Shown here: in pieces, positions 16,257 to 25,092 of the stretch
How positions within the stretch are numbered: position 1 is the first letter of the stretch
Layout: every line of letters begins with the position of its first letter
Assembly: GCA_015062545.1 (NCBI GenBank)
Contig: SUUL01000009.1
Coordinates: forward strand, 1-38,683
Length of the DNA stretch: 38,683 bases
Origin: Alphaproteobacteria bacterium
Lineage (GTDB): Bacteria > Pseudomonadota > Alphaproteobacteria > Rs-D84
Direction: 5' to 3'
Notes under the pieces: generated by a model
Told to the model about the DNA's origin: nothing
Databases searched by the model: none
What the model saw: only the letters and a program-made list of their open reading frames with translations
Program-made: the position numbers and the translations under genes

Positions 16257-17102
16257 ATGAAACATATTCCTGTATTGTTAAATGCGGTGTTGAATGCATT
16301 GGGCGATATTAATGGGCGCACGATTGTTGATTGTACGTTTGGGGCGGGTGGTTATTCGCGCGCGTTTTTGGCGCGTGGTGCAAACGTGATTGCGTTTGAT
16401 CGTGATCCAAATGTTGTGACAGATGCAAATGCAATGCGTGCCGAATTTGGTGACAGGTTTACTTTTATTCCGCGGCCGTTTTCTAATATTGCAGATTTGG
16501 AACAAGATGTTGATGCGATTGTATTTGATTTGGGTATATCTTCTATGCAGATTGATGTCGCAGAACGTGGTTTTTCGTTCCGTATGGATGCGCCCCTGGA
16601 TATGCGTATGGAATCAAGCGGAATGACGGCCGCAGATTTGATAAGGCAAAAGTCTGTGGCAGATTTGGCGGAAATTCTGCGCGTATATGGTGATGTAAAG
16701 AAAGCAAATATCTTGGCGCGTGCGATGAAGGATTCCCTGCCCCAGACCACATTTGAATTGCGCGATTTGATTCACAACCCAAAAGATATTGCACCGGTAT
16801 TTCAGGCATTGCGTATTGCGGTAAATGATGAAATGGGCGAACTGGAACGCGCGCTGGTGGTTGTGCCGGATTTATTGCGGGTGGGCGGCAAGTGTATTTG
16901 TGTGACCTTTCATTCGCTGGAAGATAGAATTGTAAAGAATAAATTCCGCGAATGGACAACTGTGCCTGGTGATCCACGTATGCCAACTGTGGCAAATGCG
17001 CCGTTTGAATTAATCAAAACTGCCCTGCCCGATGCGCAAGAGGTGGAAAATAACCTGCGGGCGCGGTCTGCGCACATGCGTGGTGTGATTAAATTGCAAT
17101 AA
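16257..17102 (+). CDS. rsmH: 16S rRNA (cytosine1402-N4)-methyltransferase RsmH
   Basis: 281 residues. It methylates N4 of C1402 in 16S rRNA at the P site using S-adenosylmethionine. The start HIPVLL, motif I DCTFGAGGYSRAF (25-37), the FDLGISSMQID segment, the RGFSFRMDAPLDMRM stretch and the late VTFHSLEDRIVK are all family hallmarks. The ATG at 16257 follows the dnaE stop by one base with AAGGTGGGG as binding site; the longer in-frame reading from 16068 lies inside dnaE. It is somewhat shorter than E. coli RsmH (313). In most bacteria the gene opens the mraZ-rsmH-ftsL-ftsI division cluster. Here neither mraZ nor ftsL/ftsI is adjacent. Confidence 0.96.
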   Translation: MKHIPVLLNAVLNALGDINGRTIVDCTFGAGGYSRAFLARGANVIAFDRDPNVVTDANAMRAEFGDRFTFIPRPFSNIADLEQDVDAIVFDLGISSMQIDVAERGFSFRMDAPLDMRMESSGMTAADLIRQKSVADLAEILRVYGDVKKANILARAMKDSLPQTTFELRDLIHNPKDIAPVFQALRIAVNDEMGELERALVVVPDLLRVGGKCICVTFHSLEDRIVKNKFREWTTVPGDPRMPTVANAPFELIKTALPDAQEVENNLRARSAHMRGVIKLQ

Positions 17103-17123
17103 AAATCAAAGGGAATAATCAAG

Positions 17124-17534
17124 ATGGCAAAGAACAAAACAGCAATGATAAAATCGGTTGAAAAATTAGATTCGCGCAAGAAAGCCAATCCGTTGGATTT
17201 GTCTGCAGATCAAGATTTGACGATTGCTTTGATGAATCTGGCCGCCATCGAAGATGGTTTTAGTGCGCCATCCGATTTGATTAACTTTGTGCGTGATGTG
17301 CGCAGGGATTTAATGGCACGAATTGTACATGGTGATGATAAAATTTGGGATACGTCATGGCGTTTGTTGGTGTTGGCGGCGCAATTAATGGACCAAGGTA
17401 ATAAATCGTCTGGGGCGGCTGCATATCAGTATTTTAATCGTTCTTATGAATTGTATTCGATGTTTTTGGGAATAAATATGGGGTTGATAAGTCCAAAAGA
17501 GGTAAAAAAAGCAGTATCAGATATAGATAATTGA
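17124..17534 (+). CDS. Hypothetical protein (136 residues)
   Basis: Not recognised. It starts 22 bases after rsmH with AAAGGG as binding site, so it is probably in the dnaE-rsmH transcript. It has a basic, Lys-rich first 25 residues, then mostly alpha-helical sequence without signal peptide, membrane segment or cysteine. It occupies the place where ftsL would sit in a standard division cluster but lacks the FtsL membrane helix, so it is not FtsL. Predicted soluble and cytoplasmic. Confidence 0.8.
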   Translation: MAKNKTAMIKSVEKLDSRKKANPLDLSADQDLTIALMNLAAIEDGFSAPSDLINFVRDVRRDLMARIVHGDDKIWDTSWRLLVLAAQLMDQGNKSSGAAAYQYFNRSYELYSMFLGINMGLISPKEVKKAVSDIDN

Positions 17535-17554
17535 ATGATTAGTGTAATTTGGTG

Positions 17555-17584
17555 TTGATTCACATATCAAAAAAATGATAAAAT
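17555..17584 (+). promoter_or_regulatory. Candidate promoter of the 17605-21335 Cys-rich pair
   Basis: TTGATT (17555-17560), an 18-base spacer and TAAAAT (17579-17584, 5/6). The predicted start near 17591 lies downstream of the ATG at 17575, which argues for the GTG start at 17605. Confidence 0.5.
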
Positions 17585-17604
17585 GCAAAAAAGAGAGAAG
17601 TAAA

Positions 17605-19995
17605 GTGAAGCGAATTTTTAATAATTTTTATTGGTTTTTTGCTTGTTGCACGGCGTTTTTATGGGCGGGCGAATTGTCTGCGGCCCAGATGCCAAATCCT
17701 CGTTCAGCGTCTGTGACATCTGTATCTGGGGCACGAAATTCTTCTGACAAGGTTGTGACGCGTGGTAATGGTGGTGCGGTTGTATCGCGCAGTGCGACCG
17801 GTGCAAACAATTCGCGTGTTGCGGCGCGTTCGGCATCTGATTCACGTATGGTTGCGCGTTCGGGGGCGAATGTTTCGAATCGTTCTGCGATGCCTGCGGT
17901 TAATCGTTCTGCAACGGTGGCGCGTTCTGCAGCGGCGCGTGGTTTGCCGGCGCGTAATGCATCGTTGGTTTCGGATATGGGGATAATGCGTGCCGCCACG
18001 CGTTCGCGCGCAACGGCGGTTTTTGATGATATTTCCAAGATTGGTGGTGGTTATGCCAAATGTCGCGAGGCTTATGCCACATGCATGGATCAGTTTTGTG
18101 CGAAATCTAATGATGAATATCGCAGATGTTACTGCAGTTCACGTTTTATAGATTTTCGCGATACCAAGGCTGCCTTTGATCAGGCGATGACCCTGTTGGC
18201 ACAATTTGAAGACAATAATTTGAATGCGGTTGATAAAACCGCAGCCGAAGTTGATGCAATGTATTCTGCCACCGTGGGCGAAGCGGCGATTAAACGTGAT
18301 ACCAGTGGTGCGCAAAGCGTTTTGAATGAAATTGGTGATTTGTTGTCTGGCAAGAAAAAGGTAAATAATGACAATTCTATGGGGTTGATTGAACTGGATT
18401 TTTCAACCAGTATGGATGATATTTGGGGTGGTGGCGGTTCATCAATATTTGATTCGGACAGCGGTACAAATATTTCTGAACTGGAAGGGGTTTCTTTGTA
18501 TAATGCCGCAAATAAACAGTGTTTGGAAATCATCGCGGACAGCTGTGAAAGTTCGGCAATCTTGAACATGTCAACCAGTGCATATAACATTATGATTACC
18601 CAGGATTGTAATGCATACGAAAAGGTTATAGAAACACAACGCGACAAAGTTGAACAAACCGTTCGTCAGGCAGAAAAATACCTGCGCGAGGCCAGATTAG
18701 AAGAATATCGTGCGCATAATTCTGCGGATGTTAACGAATGTGTTGATAAAGTCCGTGCGGCAATATTGGCTGATACGGCATGTGGCGCGAATTATAATCG
18801 CTGTTTGGATTTCAGCGGCTTGTTCATCAATCAGTCAACAGGTGAACCAATATACGGTCCCCAGTTGTTCAAATTGGCGGAACAAATTGAATTAGACGGC
18901 AGTTCGGATGTTGTTGGCAAAAATTCAGACTTTAGCAAATTCTTGGATACCAAGCGGTTGTTTGCCAACAGTGCCTTGGATACATGTCGTGATAATGCGG
19001 ATTTGGTATGGAATGAATTCAAACGTACCGCCATCATTGAAATCGCCCAGGCCCAGGACGAGAAGATAGAAGAAGTAAAAATGTCTTGTGTTTCTACAAT
19101 GAAAGAATGTTATGACACACAAAGTGGCGCGTTGAAGTCTTTTGATGACACATCGGCCCAGGTGACAGGTGCTTTGTCGGCGGCGGCGGCACGTGATATG
19201 TGTAAAGACAAGGTTATCGCCTGCGCGGCATTGTACGGCGACAGTGATAGCTGTAAGTTTGATAAATCTGGGCGTTTTGATAAGAAGGCATCAACAGATA
19301 AATGTGGATTGCAATCATTGTTGAACTTTGTTAATGTGGTTGATGAAACACGTATTGCCGAAGGGTGTGAAAGCGCGTTGCAGTCTTATGCAAATGAATT
19401 GTGCACACCAACCACCACTGGTAAATCTGGCACAACAACGGCCAAGCAGTATCCATGGAAATGTCGCCTGATGAAGATTGATGATGGTAAATATAATGAA
19501 GAAACGGGCGCGGTGGAGACTAAGGCAACACAGAAGTCTTTGAAGGGAATATTAGACTATCGTGCAGAAACAGTATGTCGTGATATTAATGAGGTTCAGG
19601 ACAATCTGGTAGGTGACCAAATTGATACAATCATCAGTGATATTTCTGAACAGCTGGGCGGTATGTTAAAGACAGAATGTGAAAGCATGGGGGCCACGTG
19701 GTATGATGGTCAAAGCCTGGAAAACAATCCAAATATAATAAATAAAGGGACGTTTAATTCTGGGGTGTTTGTTGGTGAAGGGTTAAATGATTCTGGATTG
19801 GGATATTGTATTAATGATCCAAAGCTGTCTGCATGTCTGGGATATAACGATGGTGATGACGACAGCGCGGTTGCAATCTATTATGACATGGGCGCGCGCA
19901 CATGTAAATTCACGACCGATTGGTTGCAGGAAAAATGTACACTGTTGGGTGGTGAATGGCAGGATGACGCAATGTGTTATATAAGGAAGCATTAA
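17605..19995 (+). CDS. Large secreted Cys-rich protein with R/S/A/N-rich N-terminal stretch (paralog of the 37369 protein)
   Basis: 796 residues from the GTG at 17605, chosen because it has an AGAGAGAAG site, the promoter start falls after the ATG at 17575, and it gives a clean signal peptide (1-26, cleavage after ELSA). Residues 27-140 are low complexity with repeated A-R-S, N-R-S and similar triplets. A cysteine signature follows: C153-x6-C160-x4-C165-x9-C175-x-C177, then about 600 residues with many more Cys and acidic, helical stretches (likely coiled coil near 345-375). The protein starting at 37369 has the same signature with the same spacing and two further shared blocks. Not a family I can name. 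Exported, probably disulfide-bonded and at the cell surface or in the periplasm. The stop overlaps the next start by one base. Confidence 0.88.
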   Translation: MKRIFNNFYWFFACCTAFLWAGELSAAQMPNPRSASVTSVSGARNSSDKVVTRGNGGAVVSRSATGANNSRVAARSASDSRMVARSGANVSNRSAMPAVNRSATVARSAAARGLPARNASLVSDMGIMRAATRSRATAVFDDISKIGGGYAKCREAYATCMDQFCAKSNDEYRRCYCSSRFIDFRDTKAAFDQAMTLLAQFEDNNLNAVDKTAAEVDAMYSATVGEAAIKRDTSGAQSVLNEIGDLLSGKKKVNNDNSMGLIELDFSTSMDDIWGGGGSSIFDSDSGTNISELEGVSLYNAANKQCLEIIADSCESSAILNMSTSAYNIMITQDCNAYEKVIETQRDKVEQTVRQAEKYLREARLEEYRAHNSADVNECVDKVRAAILADTACGANYNRCLDFSGLFINQSTGEPIYGPQLFKLAEQIELDGSSDVVGKNSDFSKFLDTKRLFANSALDTCRDNADLVWNEFKRTAIIEIAQAQDEKIEEVKMSCVSTMKECYDTQSGALKSFDDTSAQVTGALSAAAARDMCKDKVIACAALYGDSDSCKFDKSGRFDKKASTDKCGLQSLLNFVNVVDETRIAEGCESALQSYANELCTPTTTGKSGTTTAKQYPWKCRLMKIDDGKYNEETGAVETKATQKSLKGILDYRAETVCRDINEVQDNLVGDQIDTIISDISEQLGGMLKTECESMGATWYDGQSLENNPNIINKGTFNSGVFVGEGLNDSGLGYCINDPKLSACLGYNDGDDDSAVAIYYDMGARTCKFTTDWLQEKCTLLGGEWQDDAMCYIRKH

Positions 19996-21335
19996 TGATG
20001 AAAAAGATGAAATATTTTTCGGTGTTACTTGGGGTGATGATGTCGGCAACGCCCGCATTTGCGATAAAGTATGCGGGTGATGGTTTGGCCAAAGTGTGGG
20101 GCGGACGACCACAGACCACATGTGTGTCAGAGTCTAATTTCCCAGGGGCTGCATACATAGATAATAATGCGGGAAGTGATGGTGTGAATGCTTTTAATGG
20201 CGATTGTCGCCGAGGATATGGACGCAAGTTGATGGTTGCGTTGGATATTACCGACAAGGGGGCACGTTTTTGTCCGTTGTTTGTTTATGGGTTGGCGTAT
20301 GGGTGGCACGACCCCACGTATACACGATATGGGCGTTATGGTGATGACAGTAATTGTGTTTGGTTGTGTTTGCCGGGGTATACAGGAACGGAATGTCAAG
20401 ATACAATCAGTGCAAGTTATGCCCCATCATCTGCGGATGCGGCAGTATTGAATAGAGATACATACCTGGGCAAGTATGACGGCAAGGCCAGTGCGGAGAT
20501 AGAAACCAGTGTTCCTGGATTCTATGAACATTCCCAAAATAAGTGTTATGGTAAGGATACTACGTCAGAAAATGATATGATTTTGGCGATAACGGGATTC
20601 GTGCCCAGTGGACATGGCGCATGGGTGCAACAGACCGCAGTTACAGCGTGGAGATTTTATGGTTGGGGGTGGCACGGATTTGATTGTCATTGTGGCAGCA
20701 CAAAATTTTCTCCAACAAAGAGATGTGAAAAACACAAGGTTTCGATGAACGTTTTGCACACGGATAGTGCCGGTGAAAATATGGGATACAAGGGAACCTT
20801 GGTGTGTATGAATGGTTATGAACCCAATGTGGCGATGGATGATTGTGTTGTTATTGAACCTGCAACAGCACCAAATCCCGACAGATGTGTTGCCGCGGAC
20901 AAGGATTTTGATGCGGCAGAACACAAGGTTGTGGAATTTACGCGTGCCGTTGGAACAACACCTGCATCCTGTAAATTCAGGTGCACCCAAGATGGATATG
21001 GGTTTGAATCCGCCGCGTCCAAGAAGTGTGTTTCTTGCCCAACGGAATCAACAGGAATTCCAAAGCAAGGTGTATCTGCATCAACGGGTGTATGTGTGAC
21101 ATGTGCGGACAATTATATGTATGATGTTACCACTGGTGAATGTGAAGAACTGATGATACTGAAAGAATCTGATTTGATGTATGGTGTTGGAAAACAGGCA
21201 TCTAAATCTTCGACACCATGTTGGATGGCAATGGATTTGGAAGATTATAGAAAGTGTATTTTTGGTGAATCTTGGGATGAAGGTAAAAAAGCCGCGGAAT
21301 CGGGGGCTTCGAAAACATCCGATGCTTCTAAGTAA
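19995..21335 (+). CDS. Secreted Cys-rich protein with EGF-like and receptor-like Cys modules
   Basis: 446 residues (445 if the adjacent ATG at 19998 is used; AAGGAAG is at 19983-19989). Signal peptide with cleavage after TPAFA, about residue 23. The mature protein has many Cys arranged in short modules. One reads C-x3-C-x-PGYTG-x2-C (about 127-140), which resembles the second half of an EGF-like domain. The C-terminal third has C-x2-C pairs spaced as in eukaryotic growth-factor-receptor-type Cys-rich domains. Aromatic and Gly-rich segments lie between them, and the tail is Ser/Lys/Ala-rich. It overlaps the upstream gene's stop by one base, so the two are co-translated and probably work together outside the cytoplasm. 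No enzyme motif seen. Exact family not recognised. Confidence 0.85.
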   Translation: MMKKMKYFSVLLGVMMSATPAFAIKYAGDGLAKVWGGRPQTTCVSESNFPGAAYIDNNAGSDGVNAFNGDCRRGYGRKLMVALDITDKGARFCPLFVYGLAYGWHDPTYTRYGRYGDDSNCVWLCLPGYTGTECQDTISASYAPSSADAAVLNRDTYLGKYDGKASAEIETSVPGFYEHSQNKCYGKDTTSENDMILAITGFVPSGHGAWVQQTAVTAWRFYGWGWHGFDCHCGSTKFSPTKRCEKHKVSMNVLHTDSAGENMGYKGTLVCMNGYEPNVAMDDCVVIEPATAPNPDRCVAADKDFDAAEHKVVEFTRAVGTTPASCKFRCTQDGYGFESAASKKCVSCPTESTGIPKQGVSASTGVCVTCADNYMYDVTTGECEELMILKESDLMYGVGKQASKSSTPCWMAMDLEDYRKCIFGESWDEGKKAAESGASKTSDASK

Positions 21336-21359
21336 ATCCCCCCGTTTGGGGGATTTTTT
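21334..21359 (+). terminator. Rho-independent terminator after the Cys-rich pair
   Basis: A perfect 9-bp stem (21334-21342 with 21348-21356), a 5-base loop and a run of T to 21359, overlapping the stop codon. Confidence 0.9.
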
Positions 21360-21434
21360 CTGTTGTTTATCACACCAAATTATATTGTGATTTTTGCCCT
21401 GCTCTTTATTTTTAAGAAAAAATGCTAATTGCCA

Positions 21435-21462
21435 CTTGAAATGTTTTTCTGATTAACTATAT
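21435..21462 (+). promoter_or_regulatory. Heat-shock (RpoH-type) promoter of dnaK
   Basis: CTTG (21435-21438), 17 bases, then ACTATAT (21456-21462). The known alphaproteobacterial RpoH pattern is CTTG-N17/18-CYTATNT, so the downstream element has one mismatch. The position, about 35 bases before the dnaK start, fits. CTTGAA also agrees with the enterobacterial RpoH -35. Confidence 0.65.
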
Positions 21463-21496
21463 GGTGGGTAAGCAAAAATTTTAAGGAGTGAAAATT

Positions 21497-23389
21497 ATGG
21501 CAAAAGTATTGGGTATTGACTTGGGGACAACTAATTCCGCCATGGCATTCATGGACGGCAATGATCCAAAAATTATTGAAAATGCCGAAGGGCAACGTAC
21601 AACACCATCTGTGGTCGCACTGACAAATTCTGGTGAACAGTTGGTTGGTATTACCGCAAAAAATCAGGCTGTGACAAATCCTGAAAATACAATTTATGAA
21701 ATCAAACGTTTGATGGGATTGCGATTTGACAGTCCTGCGGTTAAAGAAATCGCGGCACGTGTACCATATAAAATTGTCGCAGGCGACAATGGGGATGCAT
21801 GGGTGGAAATGGATGGTAAAAAATATGCCCCATCACAGATTTCTGCGATGATTTTGGCAAAATTGAAAAAAGATGCAGAAAGTTATTTGGGTGAAACGGT
21901 AACTGATGCAGTTATTACAGTTCCTGCGTACTTTAATGACTCACAACGTCAGGCAACAAAAGATGCCGGTCGTATTGCGGGCTTGAACGTATTGCGTATT
22001 GTTAATGAACCAACCGCCGCCGCATTGGCGTATGGCCTGGATAAAGGCAAAGATGGCACTATCGCAGTATATGACCTTGGGGGTGGTACGTTTGACGTAT
22101 CCATCTTGGAAATTGTTGATGGTGTGTTTGAGGTAAAATCAACAAATGGCGATACTGCGTTGGGTGGTTCTGACTTTGATGCGCGTGTCTTGGAACATTT
22201 GATTGCAGAATTCAAGGCGCAATCTGGTATTGATTTGTCCGGTGATAAATTGGCGTTGCAACGCTTGAAAGAAGCCGCAGAAAAGGCCAAAATTGAATTG
22301 TCGTCTAAGACATCAACAGACATCAATCTGCCTTATTTGACTGCAGATGCCACAGGTCCAAAGCACTTTAATACAACATTAACACGCGCCAAGTTGGAAT
22401 CTTTGGTTGCGGATTTGATTGAACGCACCATTGAACCTTGCAAAAAAGCATTAAAAGATGCAGGCTTGGAAAAATCACAGATTGACGAAGTTATCTTGGT
22501 CGGTGGTCAGACACGTATGCCAAAGGTTGCGGAAACAGTTAAAGAATTCTTTGGGCGCGAACCACACAAGGGTGTTAACCCAGACGAAGTTGTTGGTATG
22601 GGCGCAGCCATCCAAGGTGGCGTTCTGAAAGGTGATGTAAAAGACGTTCTGTTGTTGGATGTAACACCATTGTCTTTGGGAATTGAAACATTGGGCGGTG
22701 TGTTCACGCGATTGATTGACCGCAATACAACAATCCCAACCAAGAAATCACAAGTGTTCAGCACCGCAGAAGATAATCAATCCGCTGTGACAATTCGTGT
22801 TTTCCAGGGTGAACGCGATATGGCGGCTGATAACAAGTTGTTGGGTCAGTTTAATCTGGAAGGTATTGCACCTGCCCCACGCGGTATGCCACAGATTGAA
22901 GTGTCTTTTGATATTGACGCAAATGGTATCGTTCATGTATCTGCAAAAGATAAAGGTACTGGTAAAGAACAGGCGATTTCAATTAAATCTGATGGTGGGT
23001 TGAGTGAAGATGAAATCAAACGCATGGTTGATGAAGCAGCCGCAAATGCCGAAGCAGATAAGTTGAAACGCGAACTGGCCGAAGCAAAAAATACCGCTGA
23101 AACTGCTATCTTTAGCATTGAAAAATCGCTGAAAGAACACGGTGATAAAATCAGCGAAGATGAAAAGAAAATCATCGAAGATGCCAAAAAAGAATTGGCA
23201 GATGAATTGGCCAAGGCAGATGCCACAGCAGAATCTTTGAAAGCCAAAACAGATGCGTTGTCTGAAAAAGCCATGAAGTTGGGCGAAGCAGTATATAAAG
23301 CTGCACAGGCAGAACAACAGGCATCTGAAAGCGCAGAAAAGAAAAATGAAGATGGCACAGTTGATGCAGACTTTTCTGAAAAGAAATAA
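21497..23389 (+). CDS. dnaK: Chaperone protein DnaK (Hsp70)
   Basis: 630 residues. The ATG at 21497 has the site AAGGAGTG and gives the canonical start [14 protein letters not shown]; the GTG at 21488 lies too close to the site. The ATPase domain shows GIDLGTTNS, the stretch [26 protein letters not shown] and VGGQTRMP. The substrate-binding domain begins after the conserved interdomain linker region ([16 protein letters not shown]), with the helical lid and an acidic, Lys/Glu-rich tail. It folds and protects proteins with DnaJ and GrpE, neither of which is adjacent. It is transcribed alone from a heat-shock-type promoter and closed by a hairpin. Normal length, no missing residue. Confidence 0.98.
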   Translation: MAKVLGIDLGTTNSAMAFMDGNDPKIIENAEGQRTTPSVVALTNSGEQLVGITAKNQAVTNPENTIYEIKRLMGLRFDSPAVKEIAARVPYKIVAGDNGDAWVEMDGKKYAPSQISAMILAKLKKDAESYLGETVTDAVITVPAYFNDSQRQATKDAGRIAGLNVLRIVNEPTAAALAYGLDKGKDGTIAVYDLGGGTFDVSILEIVDGVFEVKSTNGDTALGGSDFDARVLEHLIAEFKAQSGIDLSGDKLALQRLKEAAEKAKIELSSKTSTDINLPYLTADATGPKHFNTTLTRAKLESLVADLIERTIEPCKKALKDAGLEKSQIDEVILVGGQTRMPKVAETVKEFFGREPHKGVNPDEVVGMGAAIQGGVLKGDVKDVLLLDVTPLSLGIETLGGVFTRLIDRNTTIPTKKSQVFSTAEDNQSAVTIRVFQGERDMAADNKLLGQFNLEGIAPAPRGMPQIEVSFDIDANGIVHVSAKDKGTGKEQAISIKSDGGLSEDEIKRMVDEAAANAEADKLKRELAEAKNTAETAIFSIEKSLKEHGDKISEDEKKIIEDAKKELADELAKADATAESLKAKTDALSEKAMKLGEAVYKAAQAEQQASESAEKKNEDGTVDADFSEKK

Positions 23390-23411
23390 TGTGTTGTATC
23401 CCTTCCTTCTG

Positions 23412-23439
23412 AAAAGCCCCGTTGATAGGGGCTTTTTTT
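23412..23439 (+). terminator. Rho-independent terminator of dnaK
   Basis: AAAAGCCCC (23412-23420), a 7-base loop and GGGGCTTTT (23428-23436) with further T. Confidence 0.92.
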
Positions 23440-23449
23440 GTGCGCATCC

Positions 23450-23477
23450 TTGACACTTATGAATTTTGCGCTATATA
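23450..23477 (+). promoter_or_regulatory. Promoter of the ACP-like gene
   Basis: A perfect TTGACA (23450-23455), a 16-base spacer and TATATA (23472-23477), with the start codon about 35 bases downstream. Confidence 0.65.
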
Positions 23478-23512
23478 TGGTGTACGATGTTAAATTAAGG
23501 ATATAGAAAAAT

Positions 23513-23962
23513 ATGATTGCAAAGAAAGTTAAAGAAATTCTGAAAAGCAAATTTGGTCTGACGCGTGTCGAAGATGATATGGTCTTGGATTGGGACTTGG
23601 GCTTGGATGAATTAGATTTTGTGGAACTGGTCATGGCGTTGGAAAAGGAATTTCGTATTCATTTACCGGATGCTTTTGATGCGTGGTTTAAGGTGGAAAT
23701 GAGGGTGTCTGACTTGGTGCGTGTCGTAGAAGAACATCTGCCTGTTCGCGGAATGGAAACTAAGGTACAACAGACGTTAAACCCGATTGCTGGGTTATAT
23801 ACAATGCGTAATGGTGTGCCGATGTGCTGTATTACCGGTGATAAATGCAAGAAATTAACCAAGAACGATGTAAAAAACAATAATGCGCTGCATAATTTAT
23901 GCAGTCGTCATGCGTGTATAATCGAAAGTAATTTTCAACGTTTGGCACAAAAGGTAAAATAA
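23513..23962 (+). CDS. Acyl-carrier-protein-like domain without the phosphopantetheine Ser, plus Cys/His tail
   Basis: 149 residues. Residues 1-78 have the ACP fold pattern: helix I, then DWDLGLDELDFVELVMALE (26-44), the counterpart of the ACP motif D-x-G-x-D-S-L-D-x-V-E-L-V-M-A-L-E, then EFRIHLPD. The Ser that carries 4'-phosphopantetheine is Glu33, so this protein cannot be a normal carrier. Residues 79-149 are not part of ACP and contain Cys105, 106, 112, 130 and 135 with His127 and His133, a likely metal-binding or disulfide cluster. The gene stands alone with its own promoter and terminator. It may be a regulatory or scaffold relative of ACP. No function assigned. Confidence 0.87.
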   Translation: MIAKKVKEILKSKFGLTRVEDDMVLDWDLGLDELDFVELVMALEKEFRIHLPDAFDAWFKVEMRVSDLVRVVEEHLPVRGMETKVQQTLNPIAGLYTMRNGVPMCCITGDKCKKLTKNDVKNNNALHNLCSRHACIIESNFQRLAQKVK

Positions 23963-23990
23963 GAAACGGGCAGATTGCCCGTTTCTTTTT
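23961..23990. terminator. Bidirectional rho-independent terminator between convergent genes
   Basis: A perfect 11-bp stem (23961-23971 with 23977-23987), a 5-base loop, then T on the plus strand. On the minus strand it overlaps the last codon of the phosphofructokinase gene. Confidence 0.85.
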
Positions 23991-25068
23991 ATTTCTGTTC
24001 CCCGATATAGATTCCCATATTGTATGCCACGGCCAGTAATGGGTCTGCGGGCGATACGTATGCGTTTGATGTCATTAAATCTGGAATCTTGGGATCGTGA
24101 ACAACATCACCTGCGGCAACAAAATCAGATAATGGCACAGTATGTACGTTATCACATTCCAATGCGGTCATAACATACGTTTCGCCATTTTCAATCGCGT
24201 TTAATGCGCAATCTGCAAAACGTGTTGCCAGGATTCTGTCGGTGGCGGTTGTGTCCCCTGACCGCTGGGTATGTTCTGGAAATGCCGTACGATTTACGAT
24301 ACCGGCAGCAGTCAATTTGCGTGAAATCATATCTGCAGGACGACCAGAATGACCGCGTAATGATATGCCTTCGGATACAACAATAATGCCGTAATCAGTT
24401 GGAGAATCTTGGATATGCTTTATCAATGCATCAATATCAAATTTTATTTCAGGAATTAAAATTGCGCGCGCGCCAATCGCAACACCAGCATTTAATGCCA
24501 GGTTACCACAGTCGCGACCCATTGCCTGCACTACAAACCAACGATGATGACTGCGTGCTGTTAACATTAATTGGTCACAATACGATGTTAACTGTTGAAC
24601 CGCGGTATCAAAGCCGATTGTGCGTTCTGTTAATGGCATGTCCATATCAATCGTTTTTGGAATACATATCAGCTGTAAATCACGATAGATGTCACGATGC
24701 GCCCATGCCAAAGAAAGACTGCCGTTGCCACCAATTAAAATCAATGCGTCCAATTTTAGTGCTTGTAACGATTTGCGTAACTGTTTGTTGAATTTATCTA
24801 CCTGTCCGCGCTCGATAGCGGTTTCAAAATTTAACGCAGTGGCGCGTCCATTGTGAAGAAAACTGCCCGCAAGGCGAGCGTTTTCAATAGGTAACATCAT
24901 GTCTGTTAATTTTATCACTGCGGGTGGTGTCACGCACAGACCGTCTGTGCCATCCAATATCCCAAAAACCTGCCAGCCACGCAACGTTGCACCGTGCATA
25001 ATACGTTGAATTGCGGTGTTCAAGCCACTGCAATCGCCGCCAGTGGTCATAATTCCTATTTTCTTCAT
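23989..25068 (-). CDS. 6-phosphofructokinase family protein with atypical active-site motif
   Basis: 359 residues of the PfkA family, which phosphorylates fructose 6-phosphate to the 1,6-bisphosphate. The N-terminal phosphate loop TTGGDCSGLN is at 8-17. The nucleotide-site motif is GGNGS (113-117), where ATP enzymes have GGDGS and pyrophosphate enzymes GGDD. The catalytic motif is PKTIDMD (137-143) with both Asp retained (141, 143); the Lys in P-K-T is typical of the pyrophosphate lineage and of its ATP-using relatives. The MGRDCG segment near 188-193 matches the sugar-phosphate site. Gly after Asn suggests ATP use, but the Asp-to-Asn change at residue 115 is unusual. Single gene behind its own promoter, divergent from the LysM gene. 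Confidence 0.9.
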   Translation of the reverse strand: MKKIGIMTTGGDCSGLNTAIQRIMHGATLRGWQVFGILDGTDGLCVTPPAVIKLTDMMLPIENARLAGSFLHNGRATALNFETAIERGQVDKFNKQLRKSLQALKLDALILIGGNGSLSLAWAHRDIYRDLQLICIPKTIDMDMPLTERTIGFDTAVQQLTSYCDQLMLTARSHHRWFVVQAMGRDCGNLALNAGVAIGARAILIPEIKFDIDALIKHIQDSPTDYGIIVVSEGISLRGHSGRPADMISRKLTAAGIVNRTAFPEHTQRSGDTTATDRILATRFADCALNAIENGETYVMTALECDNVHTVPLSDFVAAGDVVHDPKIPDLMTSNAYVSPADPLLAVAYNMGIYIGEQK

Positions 25069-25092
25069 CCTTGTCCCCTATAAGTCAAACGA

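Noticed and set aside
17575-17604. ATG at 17575 as start of the large Cys-rich protein
   Set aside because: It has no binding site, lies upstream of the predicted transcription start, and spoils the signal peptide; the GTG at 17605 fits better.
17750-17960. Repetitive-looking DNA that might be a CRISPR or tandem repeat array
   Set aside because: The repetition is at the level of short Arg/Ser/Ala codons within a coding frame; there are no regular direct repeats with spacers.
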